From Streptomyces sp. CB02056 (GTDB lineage Bacteria > Actinomycetota > Actinomycetes > Streptomycetales > Streptomycetaceae), in contig NZ_LIPD01000010.1 in assembly GCF_001905545.1 (NCBI RefSeq), positions 124,001 to 188,000 on the forward strand: 64,000 nt of DNA. The letters run 5' to 3'. Under the pieces are notes generated by a model that saw only the letters and a program-made list of their open reading frames with translations, made no database searches and was not told the DNA's origin. The position numbers were made by a program, and so were the translations under genes. This document shows, one piece after another, positions 30,769-41,053 of the stretch (its first letter is position 1; the number at the start of each line of letters is the position of its first letter).

Positions 30769-32394
30769 ATGAATCCGAAGGTTGACGACCGGGTGCCGGT
30801 CCTCATCGTGGGCGGCTCGCTGGTCGGGCTGTCGGCCTCGCTCTTCCTCGGGCGGCTCGGGGTCGGGCACCTGCTGGTCGAGAAGCACGCCGACACCTCG
30901 CACCACCCGCGGGGGCGCGGCAACAACGTCCGCACCATGGAGCTGTTCCGGGTGGCCGGGATCGAACCCGCGATCCGTGAGGCGGCCTCGATCCTGGCCC
31001 CCAACCACGGCATCCTCCAAGCGCCGTCGCTGACCGGCGCCGAGCAGGAGTGGCTGTTCCGGGAGATCGACCCGGGCGGCCGGCTGGCCCGGTTCAGCCC
31101 CAGCTCCTGGTGCCTGTGCAGCCAGAACGACCTGGAGCCGGTGCTGCGGCGGGCCGCCCGCGAACTCGGCGGCGACCTGCGGTTCAGCACCGAACTGGTC
31201 TCCTTCGAGCAGGACGCGGAGGGCGTCACCTCGGTGCTGCGCAGCCGGGAGAGCGGCGAGCGGCGGGTGGTGCGCTCGGAGTTCCTGATCGCCGCGGACG
31301 GCCCGCGCAGCCCGGTCCGCGAGCGGCTGGGCATCGGCCAGTCCGGCAAGGGCGAGCTGTTCCACAACGTCAGCATCACCTTCCGGGCCAAGCGCCTGGC
31401 CGAGGTGGTCGGCGACCGGCACTTCATCGCCTGCTACCTGACCAACCCGGAGGCGGACGGCGCGCTGCTGCCGGTGGACAACCAGGAGGAGTGGGTCTTC
31501 CACGCGCCCTGGCACCCCGAGCACGGCGAGCCGCTGGAGGCCTTCACCGACGAGCGCTGCGAACGGCACATCCGCACCGCCGTCGGCCTGCCGGAACTGG
31601 ACGTCGAGGTCACCGGCCGGGCGCCCTGGCACGCCGCCGAGCGGGTGGCCGAGCGGTACGGCGCCGGGCGGGTCCTGCTCGCCGGGGACTCCGCCCACGA
31701 GATGTCCCCGACCGGGGCGTTCGGTTCCAACACCGGCATCCAGGACGCCCACAACCTGGCGTGGAAGATCTCCGCCGTGCTCTGCGGCTGGGCCGGGCCG
31801 GGGCTGCTGGAGACGTACGGGCAGGAGCGCCGCCCGGTCGCCCGGGTGACCGGCGAGCGGGCCTCGGCGCGGTCCGCCGAGCACAGCCACCCGGGCTACG
31901 CGGTGGTGCCCGGCGCGGGCCGGCAGGCCGGGGTGCTGGCGGTGGCGCTCGGCTACCGGTACCCGGTGGGCGCGGTGGTCGGTGCGGACCGGGACGGCCC
32001 GGTGGTCCCCGAGCAGTTCGAGTCGGCGGGCGAGCCGGGCAGCCGGGCCCCGCACCAGTGGCTGCTGCGGGCGGGGGTGAGGCTCTCCACGCTGGACCTG
32101 TACGAGCAGACGATGGTGCTGCTCACCGGCCCCGAGGGCGGTGCCTGGCAGGCGGGCGCCCGGCGCGCGGCCGACCGGCTGGCCGTCCCGCTGGACGGCT
32201 TCCGGATCGGCGACGGGGCCGAGGACGACCTGGCGCCGGAGCCCGGCGCGGACTTCGCCGCCCTGCACGGCATCGGCCCGCTGGGCGCGGTGCTGGTCCG
32301 CCCGGACGGCTTCGTCGCCTGGCGCTCGCCCGGCCCGCCGCGGGACGCGGAGGCCGAGTTCGCCGCGGCGCTGCGGACGGTGCTGAGCCTCTGA
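30769..32394 (+). CDS. whiE ORFVIII: Spore pigment FAD-dependent hydroxylase
   Basis: A 541-aa PHBH-fold flavoprotein monooxygenase. FAD dinucleotide motif VLIVGGSLVGLSASLFLGRLG is at residues 10-30, the DG motif FLIAADGPRSPVRERLGI at about 175, the GD motif RVLLAGDSAHEMSPTGAFGSNTGIQDAHNLAWK at about 305, and a thioredoxin-like C-terminal domain follows. It probably hydroxylates the spore-pigment polyketide. It is divergent from ORFI to VII, matching the S. coelicolor arrangement. Confidence 0.93.
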   Translation: MNPKVDDRVPVLIVGGSLVGLSASLFLGRLGVGHLLVEKHADTSHHPRGRGNNVRTMELFRVAGIEPAIREAASILAPNHGILQAPSLTGAEQEWLFREIDPGGRLARFSPSSWCLCSQNDLEPVLRRAARELGGDLRFSTELVSFEQDAEGVTSVLRSRESGERRVVRSEFLIAADGPRSPVRERLGIGQSGKGELFHNVSITFRAKRLAEVVGDRHFIACYLTNPEADGALLPVDNQEEWVFHAPWHPEHGEPLEAFTDERCERHIRTAVGLPELDVEVTGRAPWHAAERVAERYGAGRVLLAGDSAHEMSPTGAFGSNTGIQDAHNLAWKISAVLCGWAGPGLLETYGQERRPVARVTGERASARSAEHSHPGYAVVPGAGRQAGVLAVALGYRYPVGAVVGADRDGPVVPEQFESAGEPGSRAPHQWLLRAGVRLSTLDLYEQTMVLLTGPEGGAWQAGARRAADRLAVPLDGFRIGDGAEDDLAPEPGADFAALHGIGPLGAVLVRPDGFVAWRSPGPPRDAEAEFAAALRTVLSL

Positions 32395-32401
32395 CGGACG
32401 C

Positions 32402-32439
32402 GGACGGGCCCGCCGGTCGCACGGCCGGCGGGCCCGTCC
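32402..32439. terminator. Bidirectional terminator after whiE ORFVIII
   Basis: Perfect 15-bp arms GGACGGGCCCGCCGG / CCGGCGGGCCCGTCC with an 8-nt loop, eight bases after the ORFVIII stop and before the convergent APC gene. Confidence 0.88.
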
Positions 32440-32455
32440 TGTCGTTCGTCGTCGG

Positions 32456-34117
32456 TCAGTGGCCGCCCTCGTCGACCACCTCGACGTCGGCGACCTCCTG
32501 CTCGATCTCCTCGGCCGGCAGCGCCACCCGGATCGCCCAGTAGTAGATGGCCACCGAGAACACCGACACCAGGGCCATGTCGGTCCACAGCGGGATCCGG
32601 CCGATGCCGTCGCCGAAGCCGCCGAGCCAGGAGATCAGGCCGAGGCCGATCAGGTAGGGCGGCAGCCACTGGGCGGCCTTCCAGCTCAGTCGCGGCGCGT
32701 TCGGCAGGCCCTTCCTGATCGCGTACGCGGCGTAGCTCCCGAGCAGGACGTAGCCAAGCACGATCGCGATGCCCAGGCGGGAGAGGGTGTGCCAGCCGGA
32801 CCAGTAGATGATCAGGCTGGAGACCACGAACGCGGCCGGGGAGATCACGCCGCCCGCCGGCAGCCGGTAGGGGCGCTCGCGGTCGGGCAGCCGGCGGCGC
32901 ATCGCGCCGAAGGCCAGCGGGGCGCCGGCGTACATCAGCACGCTGGCGGAGGTGATGAAGCCGACCAGCTCCTGCCAGCTCGGGAAGGGCAGGAAGCAGA
33001 TCACGCCGGTGACGAAGGCGATGACCAGGCCGAACCACGGCACGCCGTTCTTGTCCAGCTCCTCGAAGCGCTGCGGGGCGTAGCCGTTGCGGCTCAGGCC
33101 GTAGGAGATGCGCGAGGTCGAGGTGGTGTAGATCAGCCCGCTGCCGCCGGGGGAGATCACGGCGTCGGCGTACAGCACCCAGGCCAGCCAGCCGAGGCCG
33201 ACGGTGGTGGCGAGGCCCGCGAAGGGGCCGTCGATGCCGGGGAAGTCGAGCTTGTCCCAGCCGTTGGCGAAGGAGCTGACCGGCAGCGCGCCGATGAAGA
33301 CGACCTGGAGCAGGGTGTAGACCACGGCGCCGATGGCGACCGAGCCGAGGACGGCGCGGGGGATGTCGCGCTTGGGGTTGCGGCTCTCGCCGGCCAGCTG
33401 GATGGCCTGCTCGAAGCCGAGCAGGGCGAAGATGATGCCGCTGGTGCTGATCGCCGCGAGCACGCCCTGGGCGCCGAACGGGGCGAAGCCGTGCGAGGTG
33501 AAGTTGGAGCCGTGGAAGTTGGTCACGGCGAGCACGAAGATCGTGAACAGCGGGACGAAGATCTTCAGCCAGGTGGCGACGTTGTTGGTGCGGGCCAGGA
33601 CGCGCACGCCCAGGAAGTTCACCGCGACGAACACCGCCATGAGGACGGTGGCGACGGCGAAGCCGCTGGCGGTGAGGGTGTTGTTGTCGTTGAGCAGGCC
33701 GCCCGCCCAGGGCCAGTGCCGGGCGTAGCCGATCATCGCCTCGACCTCGATCGGCGCGACGGTGGCCGCCTGGAGCCAGGAGAACCAGCCGAAGGACATC
33801 CCGGCGAGGCCGCCGAAGGCGTAGTGCGGGTACCGCGCGGTACCGCCCGAGACCGGGAACATGCTGCCGAGCTCGGCGTGCACGAGCGCGAGCAGCACGA
33901 TCGCCACCGTGCCGATGCCCCAGGAGACGACGGCGGCCGGGCCGGCCGCCACGACGCCCTCCTTGGCGCCGAACAGCCAGCCGGAGCCGATGATCGAGCC
34001 GACCGAGGCCCACATGAGGCCGACGAGGCCGACGTGGCGGCGCAGTGACCGCTGGGCGGTGCCGGTTTCGGAACCGGTGCCCTGGCCGGGCGGCGAGATC
34101 TGGTTGAGGGAAGCCAT
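32456..34117 (-). CDS. APC-family amino acid permease
   Basis: A 553-aa transporter with 12-14 transmembrane segments. The first helix reads VGLMWASVGSIIGSGWLFGAKEGVVAAGPAA, later GFEQAIQLAGESRNPKRDIPRAV marks helix 6, and an acidic C-terminal tail (EEIEQEVADVEVVDEGG) follows. It is larger than the permease at 17757 and belongs to a different subgroup. The start is placed at MASLNQIS; a longer GTG start at 34174 would add 19 residues without a ribosome site. A GAATGT palindrome lies about 100 bp upstream. Substrate unknown. Confidence 0.88.
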   Translation of the reverse strand: MASLNQISPPGQGTGSETGTAQRSLRRHVGLVGLMWASVGSIIGSGWLFGAKEGVVAAGPAAVVSWGIGTVAIVLLALVHAELGSMFPVSGGTARYPHYAFGGLAGMSFGWFSWLQAATVAPIEVEAMIGYARHWPWAGGLLNDNNTLTASGFAVATVLMAVFVAVNFLGVRVLARTNNVATWLKIFVPLFTIFVLAVTNFHGSNFTSHGFAPFGAQGVLAAISTSGIIFALLGFEQAIQLAGESRNPKRDIPRAVLGSVAIGAVVYTLLQVVFIGALPVSSFANGWDKLDFPGIDGPFAGLATTVGLGWLAWVLYADAVISPGGSGLIYTTSTSRISYGLSRNGYAPQRFEELDKNGVPWFGLVIAFVTGVICFLPFPSWQELVGFITSASVLMYAGAPLAFGAMRRRLPDRERPYRLPAGGVISPAAFVVSSLIIYWSGWHTLSRLGIAIVLGYVLLGSYAAYAIRKGLPNAPRLSWKAAQWLPPYLIGLGLISWLGGFGDGIGRIPLWTDMALVSVFSVAIYYWAIRVALPAEEIEQEVADVEVVDEGGH

Positions 34118-34216
34118 GAACGATCTCTCTGTGTGTGGGGACTCCGGGGTGGGCGGAGCGATGAGAGTTGCCACACACTAGGACTTTTCAGCCCCCTCTG
34201 CACAGATTTCATTACT

Positions 34217-34230
34217 GAATGTTTACATTC
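34217..34230. promoter_or_regulatory. GAATGTTTACATTC palindrome
   Basis: Arms GAATGT and ACATTC around TT, within an unusually AT-rich stretch of about 50 bp upstream of the leftward APC permease. Its position suggests an operator or part of the APC promoter. The binding protein is unknown. Confidence 0.4.
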
Positions 34231-34364
34231 TTTTCTGGACGTCCTTGCAGGTAGGGGGCGTTATGGCGCCCGGCATATTACGTATCCGATCGATCCGACC
34301 GAAATTCGGGCCGCGCAGTGCGGGGTCGCATGATAGGGGAAATTCCCGAGGATGGGAATAGTGG

Positions 34365-34381
34365 GCTCCGTATAGCGGAGC
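34365..34381 (-). terminator. Short hairpin after the dehydratase-like gene
   Basis: Arms GCTCCG / CGGAGC with loop TATAG, five bases beyond the stop of the 34386-35306 gene. Short, so a weak terminator at best. Confidence 0.4.
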
Positions 34382-34385
34382 GGCG

Positions 34386-35306
34386 CTAGTCCACCAGATC
34401 GGACGGGTCGGTGTTGGCGCCGCAGAGCAGCACGGCGACGCGCTCGCCCTCGGCCCGGTCGACGGCGGCGAGCGCCGTGGCGGCCGCGTACTCGACGGCG
34501 ATCCGGCGGTCCTCCCAGAGCTGCCGGCGGGCGCGCACGATGGCCTCGTCGTCGACCAGCACCGACCGGACGCCCTCGTGCGCGGCGGCGTCCACGGCGA
34601 GGGCGGTGGCCCGGCGGGCCCCGAGCGAGTCCTGGGCGACGGAGTCCACCGGGACGTCCACCGGGCGGCCCGCGGCCAGGGCGGCGTTCAGCGCGCGGCT
34701 GCCCGTCGGCTCCACGGCGAGCACCCGGATGCCGTGCTCGCGGGCCGCCACCGCCACCCCGGCGAACAGCCCGCCGCCGCCGACCGACACCACCACCGTG
34801 TCCAGCCCGGGCACCCCGGCGCGGATCTCCGACAGGACCGTCCCGGCGCCGGCGGCGATCAGCGGGTGGTCGTACGCGTGCGAGGACAGCGCCCCGCTGC
34901 CGGCCGCGAACTCCTCGCAGGCGGCCAGCGCCTCCGCGTACTCCCGGCCCGCCAGCCGTACCTCGGCGCCGTACGAGCGCAGCCGCGCCAGCTTCACCGG
35001 GGAGGCCGTCTCGGGCAGGAACACCGTTGCCCGGACGCCGAGTTCGCGGGCCGCCCAGGCGCAGGCAAGCCCGGCGTTGCCGCCCGAGGCGATGGTCACC
35101 CCGGCGTCCGGGAGGGTGCCCGCCTCGGCGTGCGCCAGCAGGAAGTTCTGCGCGCCGCGCGCCTTGAAGCTGCCGGTGTGCTGGAGGAACTCCAGCGCCA
35201 GCCAGGTCCGTCCGCCGTCGTCCCCCGGTGCCACCGCCACCGGGCGCACCCGCCCGGCGATCCGCTTCCCGGCGGCCTCGACCTCGTCGTACGTCAGCTG
35301 GTCCAT
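34386..35306 (-). CDS. Threonine/serine dehydratase-like PLP enzyme
   Basis: A 306-aa fold-type II PLP enzyme. Schiff-base Lys lies in HTGSFKARGAQNFLL, the phosphate-binding loop is VSVGGGGLFAG, and the SGGNAGLACAWAA segment replaces the usual SSGNHGQA. Family members deaminate Thr or Ser or racemise Ser. No ACT regulatory domain is present, so it is the catabolic or racemase-like size. Start ATG is at 35304-35306. It is divergent from the EamA exporter and leader peptide, which could link amino-acid turnover with export. Confidence 0.88.
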   Translation of the reverse strand: MDQLTYDEVEAAGKRIAGRVRPVAVAPGDDGGRTWLALEFLQHTGSFKARGAQNFLLAHAEAGTLPDAGVTIASGGNAGLACAWAARELGVRATVFLPETASPVKLARLRSYGAEVRLAGREYAEALAACEEFAAGSGALSSHAYDHPLIAAGAGTVLSEIRAGVPGLDTVVVSVGGGGLFAGVAVAAREHGIRVLAVEPTGSRALNAALAAGRPVDVPVDSVAQDSLGARRATALAVDAAAHEGVRSVLVDDEAIVRARRQLWEDRRIAVEYAAATALAAVDRAEGERVAVLLCGANTDPSDLVD

Positions 35307-35431
35307 CGTGTTCCGCTCCTTCGTCGAGGGGACGTGCCACCGGGAGTCCCGGCCAGGACGACCGTACGTCCCGTCCGTGGGCGAAGGAAAGATCACGAAC
35401 GCCGGGGCCGGACCGCGCGTAGGCTGGCCCC

Positions 35432-35467
35432 GTGCGATTCGTGATCCTCCCCCCGCCGGCCCGCTAG
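35432..35467 (+). CDS. Probable leaderless leader peptide (11 aa)
   Basis: A short frame GTG..TAG coding for VRFVILPPPAR. A TAGGCT hexamer at 35420-35425 ends six bases before the GTG, so transcription would begin at or next to the start codon and the message would be leaderless. Three consecutive Pro codons (CCC CCG CCG) near the end would slow ribosomes, and the TAG stop sits in the centre of the palindrome CCCGCTAGCGGG. This fits a ribosome-mediated attenuator for the EamA gene 116 bp downstream. Confidence 0.45.
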   Translation: MRFVILPPPAR

Positions 35468-35582
35468 CGGGCGGCCCACTCCACCTCCTCCGGCTCGACG
35501 GGACTGCCCGCAGCCGGGGCGATGACTGCCGCCCGCGTACCCAGCGGACCTGAACCGGCAACTCATCGTGGAGTACCGACGC

Positions 35583-36461
35583 ATGACCTCGTACACCGCC
35601 GTGCCCTTCCGGCGCGGCCTCCTGTCCATCTCCGCCGCCGCCGTCGCCTGGGGCGTCGGCGGCGCCGTCTCCGCACTGCTGATGAGCACCAGCGGACTCG
35701 GCCCGGCGGGCGTCTCCTGCTGGCGCTTCGGCGTCGCCGCGCTCTGCCTGGCCCTGCTGCCGGGCCGCCGGCCGCGCGCCGGGCGGGGCGCCGCCGGGTG
35801 GCGCGCCGCCGCGCTGACCGGGCTCGGTCTGGCGGTCAGCCAGTGCGCCTACTTCGGCTCGGTGCGGTACGCGGGCCTCGGGCTGGGCACCCTGATCACC
35901 ATCGGCGCCGGCCCGGTGTTCACCAGCCTCGGCGCCCACCTGCTGCTCGGCGAACGCCTGACCCGTCGAACGGCGGCCGCGGTCGCCCTGGCCCTGGCCG
36001 GCCTCGCCCTGCTGGTGGCCGCCCCGGCGGCGGGCCCGCGCCCGGCCCTCGGCGTCGCGCTGGCCGTCCTCGCGGGCGCCGGCCAGAGCGGCCTCACCCT
36101 CTGGGCCCGGGGCGGCGGCTCGGCCCGGGCCGGCACCGGCGCCTTCACCACCGGGCTGCTCTGCCTGCTTCCGCTCGTCGCCGTCCAGGGCGTCCAGGGC
36201 GTCCTGCCGGTCGACGGGGACCCGCTGGTGACCGCGGTGGCGCTGCTCTTCCTCGGCACCGTGCCCACCCTGTTCGCCTACCGCTGGTACTTCACCGGCC
36301 TGACCACCGTGCCCAGCACGACGGCCGCGGTGCTGGTCCTGCTGGAGCCCGCGACCGCGGCGGTGATCGGCGTGCTCTGCCTCGGCGAGCCGCTGACGGC
36401 GGGCCTGCTGGCGGGCTCGGCGCTGCTGCTCGCGGCCATCGCGGCGCTGGCGCGGGAGTAG
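35583..36461 (+). CDS. EamA/DMT-family exporter
   Basis: A 292-aa membrane protein with ten hydrophobic segments in two EamA halves (first ISAAAVAWGVGGAVSALL, second VALAVLAGAGQSGLTLWARG). Conserved family turns are seen: GLGLGTLITIGAGPVFTSLGAHLLLGERLT and VPSTTAAVLVLLEPATAAVIGVLCLGEPLT. It likely exports an amino acid or small metabolite. ATG 35583 follows GTGGAG; an in-frame GTG at 35568 would add five residues. It lies downstream of a candidate leader peptide that may control it. Confidence 0.88.
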   Translation: MTSYTAVPFRRGLLSISAAAVAWGVGGAVSALLMSTSGLGPAGVSCWRFGVAALCLALLPGRRPRAGRGAAGWRAAALTGLGLAVSQCAYFGSVRYAGLGLGTLITIGAGPVFTSLGAHLLLGERLTRRTAAAVALALAGLALLVAAPAAGPRPALGVALAVLAGAGQSGLTLWARGGGSARAGTGAFTTGLLCLLPLVAVQGVQGVLPVDGDPLVTAVALLFLGTVPTLFAYRWYFTGLTTVPSTTAAVLVLLEPATAAVIGVLCLGEPLTAGLLAGSALLLAAIAALARE

Positions 36462-36553
36462 CGGCTCCGGCGCGGGAGCGGCGGAGGGCGGGGGCCACCC
36501 GGGCGGGCGTCCTGTGGTCGCCGGGGGTCCGGTGGCGTGCTGTCGTGGTCCGC

Positions 36554-36817
36554 ATGAACAGCTCACTGCCGGCCCGGGTGGCCGCCGCGACCGCCTCCGC
36601 CCTCCTGCTCCTCCCGCTCACCGCGGCCGGGACCGTGGCCGCCGCCGGTCCGGCGGCGGCGACCGGGCGCCGGGACGTCACCGCCGACCAGTGCCGGGGC
36701 GCGGGCGGGCACGTCGAGGGCAGCGGCTACTGCGTCGACGCGGATGGCGAGGACGCCTGGGGCGAGCCCATCGACGGCCAGGCGGTCAACCCGAACCCGC
36801 GGCCCGGGGAGGAGTGA
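36554..36817 (+). CDS. Small secreted protein with two cysteines
   Basis: An 87-aa protein with a signal peptide (MNSSLPARVAAATASALLLLPLTAAGTVAA), then an acidic, Gly-rich mature part containing DQCRGAGGHVEGSGYCVDADGEDAWG. The C-x9-10-C pair with GG..GxGYCVD suggests one small disulfide loop. The end is Pro/Asn/Glu-rich (AVNPNPRPGEE). It has no recognisable family. It lies 93 bp after the EamA gene with its own ATG. Confidence 0.7.
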   Translation: MNSSLPARVAAATASALLLLPLTAAGTVAAAGPAAATGRRDVTADQCRGAGGHVEGSGYCVDADGEDAWGEPIDGQAVNPNPRPGEE

Positions 36818-36820
36818 GCG

Positions 36821-36878
36821 CCGTACGGGCCCCGCGCCCCGCTCCCGGGCAGGGGAGCGGGGCGCGAAGCCCGTACGG
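36821..36878. terminator. Two-level bidirectional terminator
   Basis: Inner perfect 13-bp arms GCGCCCCGCTCCC / GGGAGCGGGGCGC, flanked by outer arms CCGTACGGG / CCCGTACGG. It separates the convergent secreted-protein gene and the 36885 gene. Confidence 0.88.
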
Positions 36879-36884
36879 GGTCGG

Positions 36885-37211
36885 TCAGGGCACCGGGCGC
36901 AGGGTGACCGGGGCCGGGGTGAGGGCGCGCAGGACGAGGTCGACGCGCACCTTGGCGGCGCCCGCGCGGTACAGGGCGGTGGAGATCGTCCGTAACTCCT
37001 CGGGGCCGGTGCAGGCGAGGCGCAGTTCGAGGTCGGCCTCGCCGGCCAGGGCCAGGCCGCTCTGGACGGCGGGGAACTCCGCCGCGAGGCGGTCGAAGTC
37101 GAGCGGGACGGGGCCGTGGCTGATCCGGGCGATCGCGTGCAGCGCCCGGGCCGGGCGGGCCCGCCCCGCCGGGTCCGGCTCGTCCGGGACGAGCCGGAGC
37201 GGGGCGGTCAC
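36885..37211 (-). CDS. Hypothetical protein downstream of SAV_915-like gene
   Basis: A 108-aa protein of unknown function. It reads as an alpha/beta domain with ALHAIARISHGPVPLDFDRLAAEFPAVQSGLALAGEADLELRLACTG and ends in a strand-rich VRVDLVLRALTPAPVTLRP. The (F/L)xxVxxxxLALAGEADLELRL segment is faintly like the AsnC/Lrp ligand-binding domain, but too short to assert. It starts at GTG 37211 and overlaps the upstream gene by GTGA, so the two proteins probably work together. Confidence 0.65.
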   Translation of the reverse strand: MTAPLRLVPDEPDPAGRARPARALHAIARISHGPVPLDFDRLAAEFPAVQSGLALAGEADLELRLACTGPEELRTISTALYRAGAAKVRVDLVLRALTPAPVTLRPVP

Positions 37212-37576
37212 CGGTGCTGGAACTGGACGGTCGGGGCCGGGGCGGAGGGCGCCGCGACGGGGGCGCGGCCGGGCGGGGCGGTCCTGGACGGGGCGGTGGC
37301 GGAGGGAGTGGCGGCGGAGGGGGCCGCGACCGAGGGGGCGACCAGCCGCGGGTCCAGTACCAGGGTGTCGATCCCGAGCGGGGCGGTGAGGTCGCGGAGG
37401 GCGGGCTCGCCGAGCTCGGTGCGGGCCTGGCCGGGCCCGAGGAGGGCGGCGAGGGCCTCGGGGCTGGAGAATCCGACCGCACAGCGGCGGCCGTCGCGCA
37501 GGCGGAACAGGCGGAGTGCGGTGGTGCTTCCGGTGCCGGAGACGGTGACCGGAACGTGCCAGACGGCGCGGGCCAT
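37208..37576 (-). CDS. SAV_915-like/SseB-like small protein
   Basis: A 122-aa protein. Residues 1-75 form a small alpha/beta domain (VWHVPVTVSGTGSTTALRLFRLRDGRRCAVGFSSPEALAALLG, then LRDLTAPLGIDTLVLDPRL) as in actinobacterial SAV_915/SseB N-terminal-like proteins. The tail is a degenerate VAAPSAAPS-type Ala/Pro/Ser repeat. Members are conserved in Streptomyces without known function. It is coupled to the 36885 gene. Confidence 0.72.
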   Translation of the reverse strand: MARAVWHVPVTVSGTGSTTALRLFRLRDGRRCAVGFSSPEALAALLGPGQARTELGEPALRDLTAPLGIDTLVLDPRLVAPSVAAPSAATPSATAPSRTAPPGRAPVAAPSAPAPTVQFQHR

Positions 37577-37954
37577 GCGAATGCTCCCGAGTGGGGTGGT
37601 GGTGCCTGCCGGAACTACTGCCTCGACGCTAGGTCGACCCGGCCCGGGAGGCTCCGGTCCTGACGCACCGTTGACCGAATGCGGTCGTGCGTTGACGCAC
37701 TCCTGACGTTCGGCTCACCCGAGTGGACCAAACCACTGGTCGGGCGCTCCGCTTGCCGAGCGCCCCGACCCGGACGACCGTGGAACCCGTCCCCCGTTCT
37801 GTCCTCCACGCCGCCCGTCGGAACGCCCCTCCGGGAGGGCCGGGGCGCCCGCCGACCGGGCCGGTGCGCGCCCGGAAACGGGGGGAGGTGGAGTCGGAGG
37901 CCCGTGACGAGATATCTTGACGTCAAGACGTTGGAGACGTGAAGCGGAGTACCG
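37577..37954. other. Divergent region between SAV_915-like pair and icd
   Basis: 378 bp without a gene. The left part has the perfect palindrome GTGCGT-TG-ACGCAC at 37687-37700 with further TGACGCAC and TTGACCG copies just upstream (about 37658-37680), likely the control region of the leftward pair. The right part holds the TCTTGACGTCAAGA palindrome near icd. Confidence 0.5.
37915..37928. promoter_or_regulatory. Perfect palindrome TCTTGACGTCAAGA before icd
   Basis: A 14-bp perfect palindrome, 27 bp upstream of the icd start codon. It contains a TTGAC half-site on each strand. The closeness to the start means a bound protein would act as a repressor of icd transcription. The regulator is unknown. 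Confidence 0.5.
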
Positions 37955-40177
<2,223 letters not shown>

Positions 40178-40198
40178 ATCCAGGCGAGTTGAGGCACC

Positions 40199-40242
40199 GG
40201 AGGCCCCCGGGTCGGTCCGTACGGACCAGCCCGGGGGCCTCC
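40199..40242. terminator. Terminator after icd
   Basis: Perfect 13-bp arms GGAGGCCCCCGGG / CCCGGGGGCCTCC; the loop itself contains the palindrome GGTCCGTACGGACC. It lies between convergent icd and the 40250 gene. Confidence 0.9.
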
Positions 40243-40249
40243 TCCGTGC

Positions 40250-40921
40250 TCAGGCGCCGGCCGGCCGACGGCGGCCGAGCAGGCCGGTCTCGTGCAGCAG
40301 GAGCGCCTGGCCGCCCCACACCAGCACGGTGCCGACCAGACAGGCGAGCGCGACCAGGATGCCCATGCCGATCCTGACCGGCCGGTGCTCGGCCACCTCG
40401 CCGGTCGAACCGTCCGCCCACACCTGTTCCCGATGGCCGTCCGGGTGGTCGCCGTCGTGGGAGCGGCGGACCTGCTCCCAGTCCTGCCCGGCCGCCGTCC
40501 AGCGGTAGGTGCAGCTGTAGACGTCGATCGAGCCGATCGGGCCGCGGTCGCTCTCCAGCGTCTCCGAACCGGAGACGTGGCAGCCGCTCAGGGTGGCCGT
40601 CACCGCCTTGTCGGTGCGCATCCAGCTCTGGATGTCGTCCGTGGCGGACGCCGCCATCAGGACGCCGACCAGCGGCGGCACGAGCAGGAACAGGCCGATG
40701 CCCACGACCGCGCCGGGGGAGACCTCGTACCGCAGGAACGGTCCCGAGGCCGCCGCGCCCGCCAGCAGGGCGGCCCCGAACACCCACCCGTGCCAGGACA
40801 GCCACCCCGGGTCGTCGAACACCCACTGCCAGGCGGCCAGCCCGCCCACCACCGCCGCGACCAGGGCGGCCGCCAGGGCCACCAGGACGCAGGCCCGCTG
40901 CAACGTGCTCCACTTGGACAC
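40250..40921 (-). CDS. Membrane protein with extracytoplasmic domain
   Basis: A 223-aa protein with four hydrophobic segments: two near the N terminus (CVLVALAAALVAAVVGGLAAW and WVFGAALLAGAAASG), one at VVGIGLFLLVPPLVGVLMAA, and one at IGMGILVALACLVGTVLVW. Between the last two is a domain of about 90 residues with TATLSGCHVSGSETLESDRGPIGSIDVYSCTYRWTAAGQDWE, similar in layout to DUF3592-type proteins. Function unknown. It starts at GTG 40921. Confidence 0.75.
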   Translation of the reverse strand: MSKWSTLQRACVLVALAAALVAAVVGGLAAWQWVFDDPGWLSWHGWVFGAALLAGAAASGPFLRYEVSPGAVVGIGLFLLVPPLVGVLMAASATDDIQSWMRTDKAVTATLSGCHVSGSETLESDRGPIGSIDVYSCTYRWTAAGQDWEQVRRSHDGDHPDGHREQVWADGSTGEVAEHRPVRIGMGILVALACLVGTVLVWGGQALLLHETGLLGRRRPAGA

Positions 40922-41053
40922 GCTCGTGCCCCCTCCGCACTCGGCTCCGCCTCCATCCTGGCGGAGGGGTGCGACACGATCCAGAGCCCGGCCCCGGGAC
41001 CGCTGTGCCCCGGGACCGCTCTGCCCCGGGACCGCGCTGCCCAGGGACCGTCC

